Of a stretch of 64,000 nucleotides of DNA, positions 22,785 to 30,998 are shown one piece after another (position 1 is the stretch's first letter; each line of letters starts with the position of its first letter). The DNA lies in assembly GCF_011694815.1 (NCBI RefSeq), contig NZ_CP050177.1, forward strand, positions 5,186,001 through 5,250,000. The letters run 5' to 3'. This DNA is from Streptomyces liangshanensis (GTDB lineage: Bacteria; Actinomycetota; Actinomycetes; Streptomycetales; Streptomycetaceae). Position numbers and translations under genes: made by a program. The notes below the pieces were generated by a model. That model was not told the origin of the DNA. It searched no databases and saw nothing but the letters and a program-made list of their open reading frames with translations.

Positions 22785-24767
22785 TCAGACCTGCTGGGGG
22801 CTGGGGGCGTGGGTGCGGTCCGCCGTGATCATTTCCGCAATGCGGTCCGGGGTGACCGCGCGGGAGTACAGCCAGCCCTGGCCCGTGTCGCAGCCGATGC
22901 GGCCCAGGCGCTCGGCCTGGCCCTCGGTCTCCACGCACTCCGCCGTGACCGTCAGCCCCAGCCGGTGCGCGAGGTGCACCAGGGTCTCCACGATCACCTC
23001 GTCCGCCGGGCTCGGGTGGACCCCCTCGTCGTAACGGAAGCCCCGGACGAAGGAGCCGTCCAACTTCAGGACGGAGACGGGCAGTCGGCTGAGGTAGGCG
23101 AGGTTCGAGTAGCCCGTGCCGAAGTCGTCGATCGCGATCCGTACCCCCATGTCGCTCAGCGCCTGGAGGGCCTGGAGCGGGCGGCCCGCCGAGCCCATCA
23201 CCGCGGACTCCGTCAGCTCCAACTGGAGAAGGTACGGGGCCAGTCCGGTCTCCGCGAGGATCCCGGCGACGTCCGCCACCAGGTCGGAGTCCCACACCTG
23301 GCGTACGGCGACGTTGACGCTGACGAACAGCGGGCGGGCGCCCGGGTGGTCCTTCTGCCACTGCCGGGCCTGGCGGCAGGCCGTCCGCAGTACCCACCGG
23401 CCCAACTGCACGATCGAGCCGTCCTCCTCGGCGATCCCGATGAAGCGGTTCGGCGCGAGCGTCCCGAACTGCGGGTGCTCCCAGCGCACCAGCGCCTCCA
23501 CGCCCCGCACGGCCCCGTCCGCCATCCCCACCAACGGCTGGTACTCCAGCAGGAATTCGCCGCGCTCGACGGCCGGCCGCAGCGTCGAGGACAGCGCCTG
23601 ACGGGTCATCCGGTGGGCGTTGCGCTCCGGGTCGAAGAGGGTCCAGCGGGCCTTGCCGTCGGCCTTCGCCCAGTAGAGCGTGGTGTCGGCGGCCTGCATG
23701 AGGCCGGTGGGCGTGGTGCCCTCGGTCGTACGTTCCACGACCCCGATCGAGGCCGAGACCGCGAGCCGCTGGCCGGCCAGGTCGAAGGGGCGCTGGAGCG
23801 CGGAGAGCACGGACCGGGCGAGATCGGCGAGTTGCTCCGTACCGGTGGAGTCCTCGACCAGGATCGCGAACTCGTCGCCGCCGAGCCGGGCGACCAGGTG
23901 GCTGCCGCTGCGGGTGTAGCCGTCGTGGTCGGCGCACTCGGTCAGGCGGCCGGCGACGGCGGCGAGCAGCCGGTCGCCGACCCGGTGGCCGAGGGTGTCG
24001 TTGACCGCCTTGAAGCCGTCGAGATCGAGGTAGCAGAGGCCGATCCGCCCTGTTCTGCCATGATCTGCCCCCGTGTCGCCGCCCCGGCCGACACCGCCGG
24101 ACGGGTACGCGGGGTGGCGCGGCGGTGTCTCCAGCGCCGACGCCAGGCGTTCGAAGAACAGGGTGCGGTTGGGCAGCCGCGTGACCGGGTCGTGCATCTG
24201 GAGGTGGCGCAGCCGTGCCTGGAGCTCCCGCCGGTCGGTGATGTCGGAGACCGACAGCAGGACGCTGCGGCTGTCCGGCACCGGCGCGACCGTGATCTCC
24301 GCCCACAGGGTCCGGCCGTCGGAGTGCTTGAGGCGGCGGGTGCAGCGGAAGCGGGAGCGCAGGCCGTGCAGCACCTCGCGGTACGCGTGCCAGGTGCGGG
24401 TGTCGGAGGAGAGGTCGACGAGGTCGGCGGCGGACCGGTCGAGGAGCACGGCGGCCGGCACGCCGAGGAGCGCGGCGAGCGCGTCGTTGGCGCACACGAT
24501 CGTGCCGTGGTGGTCCACGACGGCCATGGCGAGGGGGGCGGTCCGGAAGGCGGCGCGATGCTCGCCCGCGTCCGCCGGGGGCGGCCCGTCCGTCCGGGGC
24601 GGCGCGTCCGTCCGGCCCGCTGGATCCGTCCAGCCGGCCGAATCCGCCCGGCCCCCCGAATCCGTCCGGTCCGCATGACGCTCCGTGACCGGCGGCCGCA
24701 CGGTGCCGGGTACGTTGCCGGGCGCCACGACTGCCGCAGGGCGCGGCCCTTCGGAGGTTCCGCTCAC
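22785..24767 (-). CDS. PAS-GGDEF-EAL cyclic-di-GMP synthase/phosphodiesterase
   Basis: 660 residues from GTG 24767 (GGGAG 7 bases upstream). A disordered N-terminus rich in short Thr-Asp repeats is followed by a PAS domain (~73-195), a GGDEF domain with intact GGDEF at 296-300, and an EAL domain with EAL at 424-426 and DDFGTGYSNL further on. Both catalytic signatures are intact, so it may make and break c-di-GMP, like the Streptomyces Rmd proteins that time development; no membrane segment is present. Convergent with the tail operon. Confidence 0.93.
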   Translation of the reverse strand: MSGTSEGPRPAAVVAPGNVPGTVRPPVTERHADRTDSGGRADSAGWTDPAGRTDAPPRTDGPPPADAGEHRAAFRTAPLAMAVVDHHGTIVCANDALAALLGVPAAVLLDRSAADLVDLSSDTRTWHAYREVLHGLRSRFRCTRRLKHSDGRTLWAEITVAPVPDSRSVLLSVSDITDRRELQARLRHLQMHDPVTRLPNRTLFFERLASALETPPRHPAYPSGGVGRGGDTGADHGRTGRIGLCYLDLDGFKAVNDTLGHRVGDRLLAAVAGRLTECADHDGYTRSGSHLVARLGGDEFAILVEDSTGTEQLADLARSVLSALQRPFDLAGQRLAVSASIGVVERTTEGTTPTGLMQAADTTLYWAKADGKARWTLFDPERNAHRMTRQALSSTLRPAVERGEFLLEYQPLVGMADGAVRGVEALVRWEHPQFGTLAPNRFIGIAEEDGSIVQLGRWVLRTACRQARQWQKDHPGARPLFVSVNVAVRQVWDSDLVADVAGILAETGLAPYLLQLELTESAVMGSAGRPLQALQALSDMGVRIAIDDFGTGYSNLAYLSRLPVSVLKLDGSFVRGFRYDEGVHPSPADEVIVETLVHLAHRLGLTVTAECVETEGQAERLGRIGCDTGQGWLYSRAVTPDRIAEMITADRTHAPSPQQV

Positions 24768-25103
24768 GGCTCGCTCCCGCGGTGCAGTGGTGTCGTACAG
24801 GGTGGTCGGGACGGTCGGCCTGGGAAAGTGTGCCGATCATAGAGGCTGTCCGGGTGGCCGTTCCAGCTCTGTGGCCGAGATCCGGAGTCCGATCGGTCGG
24901 CGGCCTGTCGCTGGGCGATCGTTTCTGCACGCCCGTGGCCTCGGACGATCCCCTCGTGAGCGGTTGTGACTTTCCGTGAGAGCCCGGGGTGTCGCACCCC
25001 GCGCGCCGCGCCTCACCCGAGTGGGGCAGCGGAACAGGGCGTATCGCGAGGAACCGGCACAAGGTGGGTGGTGGTGTCCCCCAACCCCCAGCCGGAGGTC
25101 GAC

Positions 25104-26345
25104 GTGCAGCGACTGGAGCCACCCGGGGGAGTGGAACGGCCGCGCCTGCGCAGCACGGCGGCCGCTCTGACCTCCCTCATGGCGCTCGCCGCCACGTCCC
25201 TGGTCGCCGGCCCGGCCGTGGCCGCGCCGGCGGCGGGGCCCTGCGCCCTGCCCCGTACCGCCGCGCACCACTCCCTCGGCCTGGACACCTGGAACGGCTC
25301 CTACACCCGCCCCGACCGCACCCTCGACGCGGTGATGGTCTTCCTGTCGTTCCCGGACGCCGAACCGACGACCAGCCCCGAGGAGCTGGCCGCCGACCAC
25401 TTCCCGGCCACCAGCCGCTTCTACGCGCGGGCGTCGTACGGGAAGTTCGCCCTGCGCGCCCACCCCGAGGCGCGGTGGATCCGGATGCCGGACGCCTCCA
25501 CCTCGTACGGGATACAGCGCGACTGGGACCCGTCGAAGCGCACCGCCTACCTGCGCGACGCGCTGCGCGTCGCCGATCCGGTCGTGGACTTCTCGCGCTA
25601 CGACATCGTGTACCTGGTCGCCGACCCGACCGCCCCCGGCGTCGACTCGGACGCCACGAAGGTCGTCAACTTCGAGCGGCCGATGCGCGCGGACGGCAAG
25701 GACATCCGCCGTATCGTCACCGTCTTCGAGAAGCACCCGCCGGACCGCAACGTGCTGGCCCACGAGACCGGGCACGTCTTCGACCTGCCGGATCTCTACC
25801 ACCGCCCGTCGGACGGCAAGGGCGACTGGGACACGTACGTGGGGGACTGGGACGTGATGGGCAGCCAGTTCGGCCTCTCGCCGGACCTCTTCGGCTGGCA
25901 CAAGTGGAAGCTGGGCTGGCTGGACCGGCGCCAGGTGCGCTGCGTGCTGCCCGGTACGGAGCTGCTCACCCTGGAGCCGATCGCCGAGGCCCCGCAGGTC
26001 GGCGGGGACGCGGGGACCCGGCTCGCGGTCGTCAGGACCGGGGAGGACTCCGTGGTCGCCGTCGAGGCGCGCGGCGCGACCGGGAACGACGCGGGCACCT
26101 GCACCGAGGGCGTGCTGATCTACCGCGTGCGGAGCGGGGCGGAGTCCGGCGGCGGCCCGGTGGAGGTGGTCGACACCCATCCGTCCAGCGACGCCTGCTG
26201 GGACACGTCGGTGTACCCGCCGCTGGCGGACGCGCCGCTGGGGGTGGGGGAGACGTTCTCGGTCCCGGACGAGCGGATCAGGGTGGAGGTCGCGGACCGG
26301 ACGGCGACCGGCGCCTGGACCGTCAAGATCACCACGGGCACGTAG
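25104..26345 (+). CDS. Secreted zinc metalloprotease (M6-like)
   Basis: 413 residues from GTG 25104, with GGAGG 5 bases upstream. A signal peptide runs to about residue 46 (ALTSLMALAATSLVAGPAVAA is its core). The zinc motif HETGH is at 220-224, followed by VFDLPDLYH and a WDVMGS segment like the Met-turn of M6 peptidases. The C-terminal part is beta-rich (VVAVEARGATGNDAG). It probably degrades extracellular protein. Monocistronic, ending just before the second tRNA-Lys terminator. Confidence 0.83.
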   Translation: MQRLEPPGGVERPRLRSTAAALTSLMALAATSLVAGPAVAAPAAGPCALPRTAAHHSLGLDTWNGSYTRPDRTLDAVMVFLSFPDAEPTTSPEELAADHFPATSRFYARASYGKFALRAHPEARWIRMPDASTSYGIQRDWDPSKRTAYLRDALRVADPVVDFSRYDIVYLVADPTAPGVDSDATKVVNFERPMRADGKDIRRIVTVFEKHPPDRNVLAHETGHVFDLPDLYHRPSDGKGDWDTYVGDWDVMGSQFGLSPDLFGWHKWKLGWLDRRQVRCVLPGTELLTLEPIAEAPQVGGDAGTRLAVVRTGEDSVVAVEARGATGNDAGTCTEGVLIYRVRSGAESGGGPVEVVDTHPSSDACWDTSVYPPLADAPLGVGETFSVPDERIRVEVADRTATGAWTVKITTGT

Positions 26346-26373
26346 CGCCGGAGCCGGCGTACGGCCAAAAGAC

Positions 26374-26403
26374 CGAGGCCCCCCGCTCGCGCGAGGGGCC
26401 TCG
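26374..26403. terminator. Hairpin terminator after the second tRNA-Lys
   Basis: A 13-bp inverted repeat with one mismatch (26374-26386 and 26391-26403), loop TCGC. It is almost the same sequence as the terminator after the first tRNA-Lys, and it also ends the metalloprotease transcript. Confidence 0.75.
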
Positions 26404-26413
26404 ATCTTGTCTG

Positions 26414-26487
26414 TGCGCCGTCAGGGACTCGAACCCCGGACCCGCTGATTAAGAGTCAGCTGCTCTAACCAACTGAGCTAACGGCGC
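26414..26487 (-). tRNA. tRNA-Lys (CUU), second copy
   Basis: Identical in all 74 bases to the tRNA at 1057-1130 and in the same orientation, with anticodon CTT. The flanks match for 6 more bases on the 3' side and 8 on the 5' side. No partial tRNA copy that would mark an att site was seen nearby. Confidence 0.96.
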
Positions 26488-26505
26488 CTGCTGACGTCGT
26501 AGACC

Positions 26506-27321
26506 TTAGCACCCGGATCGGCGGGAGGAAAAATCGATATGGGGGGAGCGGGTGCGGGGTCGTATCGCCTGGTCAGAGGTGTGTGCGGGGACGCGGGTAC
26601 GGGAGCGGGCGGGACGTCCCGCCGCACGGGCGGCCCGGACGCACGCCCACAGCAGGACGTCCGGTCCCGGCAGCCACGGATGGCGGGTGTCGGGCGCCAC
26701 CACCCAGCGCGGCCCCGACGCGTTCCCGGGCGCCAGCGGCGGTACGGTCACGGCGTCACCGGCCCCGTGACACAGCAGGGGCGGTACGGAGAGGGCGCCG
26801 CCCGACCGGTGGCCGTCGCCGTCGTCCGCGTACTCGCCCGCGCCCCCGTACCCGTCCGCGTCGCCGCCCCCGTACCCGCCCGCGCCCCCGTCCCGGGCTC
26901 CTTCGGCCGTCGCCGCCGAGCCGCCCCACTCCTCCCACGCGAGCAGGGACGGCAGCCGCTGGGCGGTGCCCGGAGCGGCGAAGAGTAAGGTCCTGCCCCG
27001 GTACGCGGCCACCGGACCCGACCCGGGGCCGTCGGACCAGAGCCGGTTCAGCATGCGGCGGCCGAAGATCGCCGGGGCGCTGACCACGTCGAACGCCCCG
27101 CCGCATGGAAGAACCCCCGGCGCGGTGGGGCGGGCGGCCCACTGGGAGAGCGTCGAGCGGGGGTACGGCCCCGCGGAGGCGAGCCAGTCCGCACCGGCCG
27201 GCGTGACCCGTGCCGTGTGGTGCCCGCTCTCCCCCTGGAGGAGACCGAGGATGTCGGTGCGGCGCTCGTCGTCGCTCGCGCCCGGACTCAAGGGTGATTC
27301 GTCTCGCAGCCATCCACTCAT
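26506..27321 (-). CDS. Hypothetical actinobacterial protein with Gly/Tyr/Asp-rich insertion
   Basis: 271 residues. Ordered parts are LPCGGAFDVVSAPAIFGRRM (residue ~72 on), a LFAAPGTAQRLPSLLAWEEW segment, and WVVAPDTRHPWLPGPDVLLW near the C-terminus. Between them (~138-170) is a low-complexity run of Gly, Tyr and Asp. From memory this sequence type is conserved in Streptomyces and resembles parts of bifunctional primase/polymerase-N-like proteins, but no catalytic motif is clear. A basic C-terminal tail follows. Confidence 0.65.
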   Translation of the reverse strand: MSGWLRDESPLSPGASDDERRTDILGLLQGESGHHTARVTPAGADWLASAGPYPRSTLSQWAARPTAPGVLPCGGAFDVVSAPAIFGRRMLNRLWSDGPGSGPVAAYRGRTLLFAAPGTAQRLPSLLAWEEWGGSAATAEGARDGGAGGYGGGDADGYGGAGEYADDGDGHRSGGALSVPPLLCHGAGDAVTVPPLAPGNASGPRWVVAPDTRHPWLPGPDVLLWACVRAARAAGRPARSRTRVPAHTSDQAIRPRTRSPHIDFSSRRSGC

Positions 27322-27501
27322 GTCACCCAGATGTACCGGGAGTGACGAGGCAGTTCCTCAGAGTTCACGGAAACCGGGACAGGGCGGGAGCGGACGGCGT
27401 AACCTACGCCCCGGCATATGCCAGCTGCCTGGCCGGTTCGAGCGGTTGACAGCGGTCCGGGGACCGCCACCGCCCCCGGCCGCTCCCGCCGCCCCCGAGG
27501 G

Positions 27502-27849
27502 CTACTTCTCCGCCAGGCCCTCACCACGCAGCAGATCCCGGCCGAACTCGACCATCTTCTTCGCGTAGTCCTCGGTCCACTGCGCCCGCAGCGCGATGTC
27601 CGCGGCCGTCAGCCGGTCGAACCGGCGCGGGTCGGCGAGCTGGGCCGCCGCGACCGCCTGGAACTCGACCGCCCGGTCGGCCGCCGCGCGGAAGGCCAGA
27701 CTCAGCTCGGTGGCGCGGCTCAGCAGGTCCGCCGGGTCGTCCATGGATTCGAGGTCGAAGAAGTGCTCGGGGTCGGCGACCGCCTCCGAGGGCTCGAAGA
27801 GCAGCGGTGCGGGCCGCAGCCGCCGCTCACTCCGCTCGGGATCCGCCAT
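27502..27849 (-). CDS. Small conserved helical hypothetical protein
   Basis: 115 residues from ATG 27849, with AGGAGGAA about 6 bases upstream. Predominantly helical and acidic: DPADLLSRATELSLAFRAA, then AAAQLADPRRFDRLTAADIA and YAKKMVEFGRDLL. No known domain and no membrane segment or signal. It lies 153 bases downstream of the helicase gene in the same direction, so it could be a last, loosely attached member of that operon. Confidence 0.6.
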   Translation of the reverse strand: MADPERSERRLRPAPLLFEPSEAVADPEHFFDLESMDDPADLLSRATELSLAFRAAADRAVEFQAVAAAQLADPRRFDRLTAADIALRAQWTEDYAKKMVEFGRDLLRGEGLAEK

Positions 27850-28002
27850 GTGATTCCTCCTGCTCGTGCCTGTGCCGGCCTCTGGGCCACCGTCCATTGT
27901 CCAACCCCCCGCAAGAGGGCCTCCGCCCATACACCGGACGACCTCCGGGCGACAGACAGCCCGAAACCAGGAACTCCCCGCACGCCCAGCCCGCCCCGGC
28001 CC

Positions 28003-29376
28003 TCACGGCCGCCAGGTCACGCGGTGTTCCGACAGTTGGGCCAGCACCGCGTGGTTGGCCTCCCAGCCGTCCGGGAACTTGACCGTGACGCCCAGCTGGA
28101 CCGGTTCGGTGGACGGGTGCTCGTCCAGCAGTTCCGCCACCCCCGCCCGGCAGACCACCACGCACGCGTGCCGGTGGCGGGAGGCCAGGACGCAGAGCCT
28201 TCCGGTCTCCAGGTGGAAGGCCGTCGCGTCCGGGCGGCCCGAGAGCGGGTGGAGCACCACCGTGACGTCGAACTCCCGGCCCTGGAGGCGGTTGGCCGTG
28301 TCGACCGCGACCCCCTCCACGCCCAGCTCGGCGAGGGCCGCGCGGACCGCCGCCGCCTGGTCGCGGTGGGCCGTGCCGACCGCGACCCGGTCGGCCGTGA
28401 CCGGCACCGGATCCGGGGAGCGCTCGCTCGTCGCCACGCCGCCGCGGTCCAGCAGCCGCCGTACCACCAGGGCCACGGCGCGGACCGCCTCCGGGTCGGT
28501 ACGGGGCGTGCGCCGCGCGGGCAGCTCCAGCAGCCCCCAGCCCGCGGCGGCCGCCTCGTCCAGCACCCGGTCGGGCCCCGAGCCGTCCGACGGGACGCCG
28601 AAGGCCAGCTTCCGGTCCCCGGGACCCGTACCGCTGCGGAAGGGGGTGTACGGGTAGAACGCGTCCGACACCAGGGGCGCCGCCGACGCCGGCAGCCGCC
28701 ACGAGACCGGCAGCCGGTGCTGGGGCAGCTCCGGATTGTGCGCGAGGAGCGTCGAGACGGCGCTCGCCGACGGGTCGTACGACAACCCCGCCCACTGGTC
28801 CGCCCCCACCACGCTGAACGGGTCCAGCTGCCCGGGATCCCCGACGAACAGCGCCCGCTCGAAGAGCCCCGCGACGGCGAGCAGCGCGTCCGAACGCATC
28901 TGGTACGCCTCGTCCACGATGGCGTGCCGCCACGGCTCGACGCCCTGCACGTGGGCCCACTTCGCGGCCGTGGAGATCACGATGTCGAGCCCGGCGAGGT
29001 CCGCGGCCTTCGCGGACTTGCGCACGCTGGGCAGCTCGTCGAGGACCTTGTCGTACGGGTCGGGGTCGTTGCTGTGCAGCCGCCCGACCGGCAGGTCGGG
29101 GGCCTTCTCGGCGAGCCGCGTCACCAGGTCGTCCACCTGGGCGTTGGTCTGCGCGACCACCATCAGCGGCCGCCCGGCGGCGGCCAGTTCGAGGGCGGCC
29201 CGCACCACCAGCGTCGACTTCCCGGCGCCGGGCGGGGAGTCCACGACCACCCCGCGATGGGCGCCGTGCAGGGTGTCCCGCAGGATCGCGTCGGTGGCCC
29301 GGGTCGCGGCGGCGCCGGGGTCGAAGGCGGCCGCCGTACGGGGGTGCGCGGCCTCGTCCGTACTGCTGCTGCTCAC
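28003..29376 (-). CDS. SF1B (Upf1/Dna2-like) DNA helicase
   Basis: 457 residues from GTG 29376. Ordered helicase motifs: I DSPPGAGKST, Ia VVAQTNAQVDDL, II IVDEAYQM, III FVGDPGQLDPF, IV VSWRLP, V DTANRLQGREFDVTVVLHP and VI VLASRHRHACVVV. This is the Upf1/Dna2 type that moves 5' to 3'. No nuclease or accessory domain is fused; residues 1-25 are a short disordered lead. The start overlaps the previous stop (GTGA). With the Fe-S nuclease two genes upstream it forms a split Dna2-like set for DNA end processing or defence. Confidence 0.85.
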   Translation of the reverse strand: MSSSSTDEAAHPRTAAAFDPGAAATRATDAILRDTLHGAHRGVVVDSPPGAGKSTLVVRAALELAAAGRPLMVVAQTNAQVDDLVTRLAEKAPDLPVGRLHSNDPDPYDKVLDELPSVRKSAKAADLAGLDIVISTAAKWAHVQGVEPWRHAIVDEAYQMRSDALLAVAGLFERALFVGDPGQLDPFSVVGADQWAGLSYDPSASAVSTLLAHNPELPQHRLPVSWRLPASAAPLVSDAFYPYTPFRSGTGPGDRKLAFGVPSDGSGPDRVLDEAAAAGWGLLELPARRTPRTDPEAVRAVALVVRRLLDRGGVATSERSPDPVPVTADRVAVGTAHRDQAAAVRAALAELGVEGVAVDTANRLQGREFDVTVVLHPLSGRPDATAFHLETGRLCVLASRHRHACVVVCRAGVAELLDEHPSTEPVQLGVTVKFPDGWEANHAVLAQLSEHRVTWRP

Positions 29377-30998
29377 AGGAAGTCGTCCTCCGTGACCGGG
29401 TCGGGGGCGGGGAGTGGTGCCTCGGGGGTGGCGTCGGCGCCCGGGGGGCCGCCGTGCGTCCACGGCGTCTCCTCCGGGTCCGGCAGCTTCGGGCCGCCGC
29501 GCTGGTCGTGCTCAAACAGGGTCCAGACGATCCGGTCGCCCTTCTCCGGTACGGAGCCGGGCGCGGGGTCCTTGCTCCGCCCCATCCGGTCCAGGAGCCG
29601 CAGCACCAGTGCGCCGCCCCCGGCGTCGCCCTCCGGGGTGTCGTCCGCGCGGACGAACTCTGCCGACTGCGGTTTGCCGTCCAGCGAGCGGAACACCTTC
29701 GTCCGGTGGCCGAGGTGCGGCAGGTCGTCGGTCAGGACGGTGATCAGCGGGCGCGGCGAGGGCCGCTTGCTGTCGCTGTACGCCATCTCCACCTCCGTCA
29801 CCTCGCCCAGGAACGCCTCCCCGGCCAGCCTGCGCCCCGCGAGCACCAGCGGGTCGTCCAGCGCCTCCTGCGCCTCCAGCTGCCCCTGCGCGGTCTCCCG
29901 CGAGGCGAGCTTCTGGGCGGCCGTCACCGCGTCGTCGCGGCGCGGCTGCGGCGGCTCACCGGCCCGCACCCGGTCGCGGTGACCGGTGAACGACCAGCGG
30001 TCGCGCGTCCAGCGGTCCGTGACGCGCGCGCCCTCGGGCAGTTCCGCGAGCAGGTCGAGGCCGTGCCACACGGCGTCCCAGGTGGGGCGCATGACCCCGG
30101 CGAGCAGCCGGCGGATCTCCCGCTCGGCGCCGGTGAGCCGGGCGAGCTGTTCGTCGGCGCCCGGGCCGTCCTCGGCGGCGGCGAGGGCCTGCCGGGCGCT
30201 GTCGTACCGCTCGATCGCCGGGGCGAGGAGCCGGTTGTCGAACGCCGGGTCCGTGGCCGGTCCGGCCGGCGGGCACACCAGCTGGCCGTCCCGGTCCCGC
30301 TCCAGCTCGGCGCGGAGCGCGGCCTCCTCGCCGGACGACCCGGCCGGCGGGTCGATCCACGCGAGCAGCGCGCCCAGGTGCTGGTCCTCCAGGTTCGACT
30401 GCCCGGTCGCCCAGTGGCGGTTGAGCAGGTCGGTCGCCGCGAGCAGCAGCGAGGAGCCGGGGACCCGCGCGCGCTCGCCGTAGTGCGTCAGCCAGCGGCC
30501 GAGCAGCGGGACGCGCGGGGGCGCGGGGTACGGGGTCTCCGGGTCGTCCTCCGCCGTACGCCGGAAGCGCATCGAGCGCCCCAGCAGCCGGACGAAGTCG
30601 ATCCCGGGGCGGCTCGGCACGATCAACTGCGGCGCGTCCGCGCACAGCTCGACCTCGACCTTGACGCGCTTCCCGCTCTCCGGGTCGGTCTCGTTGCGCT
30701 CGGCGGCCTCCACGACGTCCGCGTACGCGTCCAGGTACGGCAGGACGGATTCGGCCAGCTCGGCGAGGAAGGCAAACCGCAGGTCACGGTCGCGCGGCTG
30801 GGCGACGGTCAGCAGCCGGGGGGCGTCCCGGTCCGTCCCGACGAGCGCGCCGAGCGGGGCGCCGGCCTCGCCGGACGTGGTCAGCGGCACCAGCACGAGG
30901 GGCCGCGCCGAGATCCGCCGGTGCCGCACGGTGGCCAGCGCCCGCGCCCGCCCACTCTCCATGGCCTCCAGCCGCGCGAGCGTACCGATCAACGACAT
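29373..30998 (-). CDS. Unrecognised middle protein of the nuclease-helicase operon
   Basis: 541 residues from ATG 30998, which overlaps the nuclease stop by one base (TGATG). N-terminal ~100 residues mix strands and helices (RRISARPLVLVPLTTSG). The middle is helical and Arg/Glu rich. Residues ~390-510 look like a beta barrel (GRRLAGEAFLGEVTEVEMAY, RPLITVLTDDLPHLGHRTKV, GDRIVWTLFEHD), which recalls the 1B barrel that SF1B helicases carry next to their motor; the neighbouring helicase seems to lack one. The C-terminus is Pro/Asp rich. No catalytic motif seen. Confidence 0.7.
   Translation of the reverse strand: MSLIGTLARLEAMESGRARALATVRHRRISARPLVLVPLTTSGEAGAPLGALVGTDRDAPRLLTVAQPRDRDLRFAFLAELAESVLPYLDAYADVVEAAERNETDPESGKRVKVEVELCADAPQLIVPSRPGIDFVRLLGRSMRFRRTAEDDPETPYPAPPRVPLLGRWLTHYGERARVPGSSLLLAATDLLNRHWATGQSNLEDQHLGALLAWIDPPAGSSGEEAALRAELERDRDGQLVCPPAGPATDPAFDNRLLAPAIERYDSARQALAAAEDGPGADEQLARLTGAEREIRRLLAGVMRPTWDAVWHGLDLLAELPEGARVTDRWTRDRWSFTGHRDRVRAGEPPQPRRDDAVTAAQKLASRETAQGQLEAQEALDDPLVLAGRRLAGEAFLGEVTEVEMAYSDSKRPSPRPLITVLTDDLPHLGHRTKVFRSLDGKPQSAEFVRADDTPEGDAGGGALVLRLLDRMGRSKDPAPGSVPEKGDRIVWTLFEHDQRGGPKLPDPEETPWTHGGPPGADATPEAPLPAPDPVTEDDFL

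Noticed and set aside
1057..26487. tRNA-Lys copies as attL/attR of an integrated element
   Set aside because: Both copies are complete tRNA genes with their own terminators, there is no integrase, and the interval contains many ordinary chromosomal genes; att duplications usually copy only the 3' end.
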